Source: Streptomyces longispororuber
GTDB taxonomy: Bacteria; Actinomycetota; Actinomycetes; Streptomycetales; Streptomycetaceae
NCBI RefSeq assembly: GCF_014656095.1
Contig: NZ_BNBT01000045.1
Coordinates: forward strand, 1-56,053
Reading direction: 5' to 3'
DNA length: 56,053 bases
This document shows, piece after piece, positions 51,968 through 56,053 of the stretch (position 1 is the first letter of the stretch; each line of letters begins with the position of its first letter). The notes under the pieces are model-generated. The model had not been told where the DNA came from and ran no database searches. It saw nothing but the letters and a program-made list of their open reading frames with translations. A program made the position numbers and the translations under genes.

Positions 51968-52858
51968 CTACAGCAGGCCCACGGCCGTGTCGACGGCGCC
52001 CGCCACGTCCCCGTCCACCGGGTAGAGCAGCGCGCGCCCCGCCACCAGGCCGTACACGGTGGGCAGCCGGAGCGCGTCCCGCCACTTCTCGAACGTGTGG
52101 TCCGCGTCCCCGGGGTCCGTGCCGATGTCGCCGCCGAGCAGTACGGCGGGCAGCGTCGAGGTCTCCATGACCCGCGCCATGTCGTCGGGGTCCTCGGTGA
52201 CGGGCACCTTCAGCCAGGTGTACGCCGAGGTGCCGCCGAGCCCGGAGGCGATGGCGATGGACCGGGTCACGGCCTCGGCGCTCAGGTCGTTGCGCACGCC
52301 GTCGGGGGTCCTGCGGCACAGGAACGGCTCGACGAACACCGGCAGCCTGCGCGCCGCCATGGCGTCGACGGCGCGCGCGGTGGCGTACAGCGTGGTGAGC
52401 GACCCGGGGTCCTCGTAGTCGACGCGCAGCAGCAGCTTGCCCGCGTCGAAGCCGAGCCGCTCCAGGTCCTCGGGGCGGTGCCCGGTGAACCGGTCGTCCA
52501 GCTCGAACGCGGCGCCCGCGAGGCCGCCCCGGTTCATGGAGCCCATCACGACCTTGCCGTCGAGCGCGCCGAGCAGCAGCAGGTCGTCCAGGATGTCGGC
52601 GGTGGCGAGCACGCCGTCCACGCCGGGCCGCGCCAGTGCGACGCACAGCCGCTCCAGGAGGTCGGCCCGGTCGGCCATGGCGAGCGGGTCCTTGCCGACG
52701 CCGAGCGAGCCCCGCGCCGGGTGGTCCGCCGCGACGACCATCAGCCGCCCGGACTCCCCCACCAACGGCCGCCGCGTCCTGCGGGCGGCGGCCTCGGCGA
52801 TGGCCTCGGGACACCGGGCCCGCGTCCGCACGAGCGCGCCCACGTCAACGGCGCTCAT
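51968..52858 (-). CDS. Cgl0159-family (beta/alpha)8 aldolase-like protein
   Basis: 296 residues (MSAVDVGALVRTRARCPEAI...). LMVVAADHPARGSLGVG and VFVEPFLC fit a DhnA/class I aldolase-like TIM barrel, with Lys candidates in KLLLRVDYED and TWLKVPVTED. The family sits between iolC and iolA in Corynebacterium glutamicum. No IolJ is seen in the window, so it may cleave 6-phospho-5-dehydro-2-deoxygluconate; this is inference from position. GGAG lies 7 nt upstream of the ATG. Confidence 0.85.
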   Translation of the reverse strand: MSAVDVGALVRTRARCPEAIAEAAARRTRRPLVGESGRLMVVAADHPARGSLGVGKDPLAMADRADLLERLCVALARPGVDGVLATADILDDLLLLGALDGKVVMGSMNRGGLAGAAFELDDRFTGHRPEDLERLGFDAGKLLLRVDYEDPGSLTTLYATARAVDAMAARRLPVFVEPFLCRRTPDGVRNDLSAEAVTRSIAIASGLGGTSAYTWLKVPVTEDPDDMARVMETSTLPAVLLGGDIGTDPGDADHTFEKWRDALRLPTVYGLVAGRALLYPVDGDVAGAVDTAVGLL

Positions 52859-52925
52859 GCCCGTACTCCGCCACGGGCGCCGGGTGGACACGACCCCAGG
52901 TGCCCCCGGCCGTGGACCAGGGCCT

Positions 52926-53936
52926 TCATCGCACGGCCCCTTGGGAACGCACGGCCCCGGCAGCCAGCGCCGCCTCGACCTCGTCGGCGTACGGCATCGC
53001 CGATGAACACTCCAGCCGCGAGGCGACGATCGCCCCCGCCGCGTTGGCGAACTTCACCACCCGCGCCGGCTCCCACCCGGCGAGCAGCCCGTGGCACAGC
53101 GCCCCGCCGAAGGCGTCCCCCGCGCCCAGGCCGTTGAGCACGGTCACCGGCAGCGGCGGCACCTCGACCGCCTCCCCCGCCCGGTTCATCGCGAGCACCC
53201 CGCGCGGCCCCTGCTTGACCACGGCCAGCTCCACCCCGGCGTCGAGGAGGGCGCGCGCGGCGTCCCGGGGCCGCCGGAGCCCGGTCGCGACCTCCACCTC
53301 GTCCACGTTGCCCACGGCGACGGTCGCGTGCCGCAGCGCGGCGGCGTAGTGGGGGCGGGCCGCGTCGGGGTCGGACCAGAACATGGGCCGCCAGTCGAGG
53401 TCGAAGACGGTGGTACCGCCCGGGGGCCGGGCGGCGAGGGCGGCCAGCGTCGCCTCCCGGCTCGGCTCCTCGCTCAGGCCCGTCCCGGTCATCCAGAAGA
53501 TCCGCGCCGCCGCGATCGCGCCGAGGTCGAGCTCGTCCGCGCGGATCTCCAGGTCCGGCGCCTTGGGCTGCCGGTAGAAGTACAGCGGGAAGTCGTCGGG
53601 CGGGAACACCTCGCAGAAGGTGACCGGCGTCGGCAGGCCCGCCACCTCGGTGACCCAGCGCCCGTCCACACCGAACTCCCGGAGCTGCGCCCGCAGGTAC
53701 TCCCCGAACGGGTCCCGCCCCGTCCGCGTGACCACGCCGACGCGCCGCCCGAGCCGGGCCGCCGCGACCGCCACGTTCGTCGCCGAGCCGCCGAGGAACT
53801 TGCCGAACGACGTGACCCGCGCGAGCGGCACCCCGGTCTGCAGGGGATACAGGTCCACCCCGATCCGCCCCATGGTGATCACGTCGTACGGACCGGCCTG
53901 CGCGTCGGCGCTCGGCCCGGTGTGCGGATCGGACAC
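52926..53936 (-). CDS. iolC: 5-dehydro-2-deoxygluconokinase
   Basis: 336 residues, PfkB/ribokinase fold: ITMGRIGVDLYPLQTGVPL and FGKFLGGSATNVAVAAARLG at the N-terminus, the anion hole and catalytic Asp in VLNGLGAGDAFGGALCHGLL. It phosphorylates 5-dehydro-2-deoxygluconate. First gene of the leftward operon; GTG start at 53936 with AAGGGA upstream. A promoter (TTGACA/TTAGAC) lies ~35 bp upstream. Confidence 0.94.
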   Translation of the reverse strand: MSDPHTGPSADAQAGPYDVITMGRIGVDLYPLQTGVPLARVTSFGKFLGGSATNVAVAAARLGRRVGVVTRTGRDPFGEYLRAQLREFGVDGRWVTEVAGLPTPVTFCEVFPPDDFPLYFYRQPKAPDLEIRADELDLGAIAAARIFWMTGTGLSEEPSREATLAALAARPPGGTTVFDLDWRPMFWSDPDAARPHYAAALRHATVAVGNVDEVEVATGLRRPRDAARALLDAGVELAVVKQGPRGVLAMNRAGEAVEVPPLPVTVLNGLGAGDAFGGALCHGLLAGWEPARVVKFANAAGAIVASRLECSSAMPYADEVEAALAAGAVRSQGAVR

Positions 53937-53968
53937 CCTGCACGTCCCTTCGTGGTGGCTCCCCCAAG

Positions 53969-54031
53969 GTCTAATCGGGTCCCCGGAACCCTGTCAACAT
54001 TTTGTCCTGACATTCGGACCACTCCTTGACA
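53969..54031. promoter_or_regulatory. Divergent iol promoter region with operator-like site
   Basis: Minus strand: TTGACA (53997-53992) and TTAGAC (53974-53969), 17-bp spacing, for iolC. Plus strand: TTGACA at 54026-54031, with a weak -10, for the IolE-like gene. Between them TGTCCTGACA (54003-54012) is an inverted repeat around CT, and TGTCA occurs again at 53992. The site probably binds a GntR-type or AraC-type inositol regulator. Confidence 0.65.
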
Positions 54032-54062
54032 CCCTTCTCGGCGGACGGCGAGGCTTGCGGCC

Positions 54063-54980
54063 ATGGCGCAGCAGACGAGCGAGTCGGGGTTGTCCCGCAT
54101 CAGGATCGGCTCGGCCCCCGACTCGTGGGGCGTGTGGTTCCCCGACGACCCCCGGCAGGTGCCGTGGAGCCGCTTCCTGGACGAGGTCGCGGCGTGCGGG
54201 TACGAGTGGATCGAGCTGGGCCCGTACGGCTACCTGCCGACCGACCCGGCCGTGCTCGCCGAGGAGACGGGGCGCCGGGGCCTGAAGGTCTCGGCCGGTA
54301 CCGTCTTCACCTCGCTGCACCACGGCCCGGCCGTCTGGGACCGGACGTGGGAGCACGTGGCCTCCGTCGCGGAGCTGACCCGGGCGACGGGCGGGCGGCA
54401 CCTCGTCGTCATCCCGTCCTTCTGGCGCGACGACAAGACCGGCGAGGTCCTCGAGGACGCGACGCTGACGCCCGAGCAGTGGCGGCAGTTGGCGTCCCAG
54501 ACCGAGCGGCTCGGCCACGAGGTCCGCGAGCGCTACGGCCTGGACGTCGTCGTCCACCCGCACGCGGACACCCACATCGACACCGAGGAGAACGTCACCC
54601 GCTTCCTCGACGCCACCGACCCCGCCCTCGTCTCGCTCTGCCTGGACACCGGCCACTACGCGTACTGCGGCGGCGACAGCGTCAAGCTCATCGAGACGTA
54701 CGGCGAGCGCGTCGGCTACCTGCACCTCAAGCAGGTCGACCCGGCCGTCCTCACCGAAGTGCGGGCGCACGACGTGCCGTTCGGGCCCGCCGTGGCGCGT
54801 GGCGTGATGTGCGAGCCGCCCGCGGGCGTGCCCGCCCTGGAGCCCGTCCTTGCGGCGGCGCAGAAGCTCGGCGTCGAGCTGTTCGCCATCGTCGAGCAGG
54901 ACATGTACCCGTGCGCGCCGGACGCGCCGGCGCCCATCGCCCGCCGCACCCGGGCCTTCCTGCGCTCCTGCGGGGCGTAG
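54063..54980 (+). CDS. IolE/IolH-like TIM-barrel sugar isomerase or dehydratase
   Basis: 305 residues, AP endonuclease 2 fold: RIGSAPDSWGVWFPDDP, YEWIELGPYGYLP, VVVHPHADTHIDTEENV, LCLDTGHYAYCGGD and FAIVEQDMYP carry the His/Glu/Asp metal ligands. IolE dehydrates scyllo-inosose; IolI/IolH relatives isomerise it. Divergent to iolC and followed by the AraC-family gene 7 bp later. Assignment within the IolE/H/I group is uncertain. Confidence 0.85.
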   Translation: MAQQTSESGLSRIRIGSAPDSWGVWFPDDPRQVPWSRFLDEVAACGYEWIELGPYGYLPTDPAVLAEETGRRGLKVSAGTVFTSLHHGPAVWDRTWEHVASVAELTRATGGRHLVVIPSFWRDDKTGEVLEDATLTPEQWRQLASQTERLGHEVRERYGLDVVVHPHADTHIDTEENVTRFLDATDPALVSLCLDTGHYAYCGGDSVKLIETYGERVGYLHLKQVDPAVLTEVRAHDVPFGPAVARGVMCEPPAGVPALEPVLAAAQKLGVELFAIVEQDMYPCAPDAPAPIARRTRAFLRSCGA

Positions 54981-54987
54981 CGGCGCG

Positions 54988-55938
54988 ATGCGCCGGCTGC
55001 GCGGCCCCGACGGCCTGTGGGAGGCCGCGTACGCGCGGCCGCACCCCGGTCTGCGGCCGGGCGTCCTCGGCTACCACGGGTTCCGGCTCGCGCTCGGCGC
55101 GCCGCGGCGCAGGCTCGAAGTGCCCGTCGGCGCGGTCACGTTGCTGCTCGGCTTCGGCGGCGCCCTGCGGATCCACGGCCTCACCGGCCCGCCCCGGCCG
55201 CCGGACCGCCTGGTGTCGGTGCTGACCGGGCTGGCCACGCGGCCGGTGCTCGGCGAGCACGACGGGCGGCTCGCGGGCGTCGAGGTGCTGCTCGCGCCGT
55301 GGGCGTCGTTCACGCTGTTCGGCACCGACCAGCACGAGCTGGCCGACCGCGCCCTCGACCCGGACGCCCTCGGCCTGCGGCCCACGGCGGGCCCGTGGCG
55401 CCGCGTCGGCGACCTCGCGGCGGCCCTGGGCGCGCTGCCCGACTGGGGCGCGCGCTTCCGGCTCCTCGACGAGTCCCTGCGGCCGGGGACGCGGGCCTGG
55501 CCGCCGAGCTGCCCGCGCACCGTCCGCGCCTGGGACGCGCTGGCCCGCGCCCACGGCGACGTGCCCGTCGCCCGGCTCGCCGCCGGGGTCGGCCGCAGCA
55601 CCCGCCAGTTGGAGAACCGCTTCCGCGAGCAGATCGGCGTCGCGCCCAAGGCCGCCGCACGCATCCTGCGGCTCCAGCGGGCCCGCCGGCTGCTGCTCGC
55701 CGGACGCTCCCAGGCGGAGACCGCGGCCCTGTGCGGCTTCTACGACCAGGCCCATCTCAGCGGCGAGTTCAGGGCCATGACGGGCTGCACGCCGGGCCGG
55801 TACGCCGCCGTGAGCGCGGCCCCGCTGCCGCCGCGCGACGGGCCGCCGAGCGCCGACCGGCTGCCGGGGGAACGCACCAGCCTGGTCCTGCCCGAGGCGG
55901 CGGACGCGCTTTTCTCCAAGACCGTACGCCGCCCCTGA
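54988..55938 (+). CDS. AraC-family transcriptional regulator
   Basis: 316 residues from the ATG at 54988, 7 bp after the TIM-barrel stop. The N-terminal ~170 residues are a cupin-like sensing domain (EVLLAPWASFTLFGTDQHELADRA); the last ~110 carry the double HTH (VARLAAGVGRSTRQLENRFREQIGVAPKAAARILRLQRARRLL, ETAALCGFYDQAHLSGEFRAMTGCTPGRY). Could be the inositol regulator, but AraC proteins next to iol genes are not universal. Nothing is seen from 55939 to the end. Confidence 0.88.
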   Translation: MRRLRGPDGLWEAAYARPHPGLRPGVLGYHGFRLALGAPRRRLEVPVGAVTLLLGFGGALRIHGLTGPPRPPDRLVSVLTGLATRPVLGEHDGRLAGVEVLLAPWASFTLFGTDQHELADRALDPDALGLRPTAGPWRRVGDLAAALGALPDWGARFRLLDESLRPGTRAWPPSCPRTVRAWDALARAHGDVPVARLAAGVGRSTRQLENRFREQIGVAPKAAARILRLQRARRLLLAGRSQAETAALCGFYDQAHLSGEFRAMTGCTPGRYAAVSAAPLPPRDGPPSADRLPGERTSLVLPEAADALFSKTVRRP

Positions 55939-56053
55939 GGGCAGGCTGAGTGCTTCGGGCCCCTGGTGGCGCGGGCCCCACCCTGGCGACGCCCGCGCCC
56001 CCCGGTGGCCCGGGCCTCGGCGGCCTCCGCGACGCCCGGCGGCGGGGGCCGGC

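Overview
The window is high-GC DNA from an actinomycete, almost certainly Streptomyces or a close relative. This rests on codon usage, many GTG starts, and the presence of EttA, a GlbO-type haemoglobin, an LAXTG-type sortase substrate, paired dynamin-like GTPases and a Streptomyces-style inositol operon.

Region by region: (1) 1-12.4 kb is chromosomal core. It holds a truncated collagen-like FHA protein, an isoaspartyl methyltransferase-like protein, truncated haemoglobin, a thioesterase pair, the ABC-F factor EttA, a thioester (TQXA) surface protein, an SSB paralogue and two overlapping dynamin-like GTPases. (2) 12.4-28.8 kb is a 16.3-kb actinomycete integrative and conjugative element (AICE) inserted in the 3' end of a tRNA-Arg(TCT) gene. 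Its ends are a perfect 65-bp direct repeat (12439-12503 and 28774-28838). From the left it carries a tyrosine integrase, excisionase, DUF3631 helicase-like protein plus prim-pol (a RepPP-type replication module), a DnaQ-like exonuclease, a MazG-like protein, small coupled genes, a TraB/FtsK translocase, Spd-like membrane proteins, and at the right a control region with an XRE/TPR regulator and a GntR-Nudix fusion. (3) 28.8-31.8 kb is a scrapyard: the right end of a second, related and heavily deleted element (integrase stump, frameshifted Nudix gene, half a CRISPR repeat, a copy of the conserved right-end block), a 35-nt G run, and a broken cydCD-like ABC gene. (4) 31.8-42.7 kb is chromosomal: SDR/TetR pair, acyl-CoA synthetase, GT-C glycosyltransferase-like membrane protein, an ABC system whose ATPase is fused to an external hydrolase, and a threonine-synthase-like PLP enzyme. 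(5) 42.7-45.95 kb is a second decayed mobile region: a broken large serine recombinase, flanking repeats and tRNA remnants. (6) 45.97-56 kb is an APC permease and a myo-inositol catabolic operon (iolC, an aldolase-like gene, iolB, iolD, iolA) facing a divergent IolE-like TIM-barrel gene and an AraC-family regulator.

How it works together: most AICE genes lie in one leftward run with ATGA/GTGA stop-start overlaps. This run appears to start near 25975, where a TTGACT -35 box is followed by two identical 16-bp palindromes and then a sequence resembling an rRNA-operon leader. The TraB gene ends inside a cluster of GTGTCAGG octamers that could be its DNA recognition locus.

The most unusual part is the AICE right end. 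A three-repeat, two-spacer type I-E-like CRISPR mini-array without cas genes sits directly upstream of, and in the same direction as, the GntR-Nudix gene (by analogy KorSA plus Pif of pSAM2). Next to it is a ~450-bp conserved noncoding block with paired, covarying hairpins. The same block, with half a repeat, recurs 1.9 kb away in the element remnant. This suggests that a CRISPR leader or structured noncoding module is a recurrent part of this AICE family.
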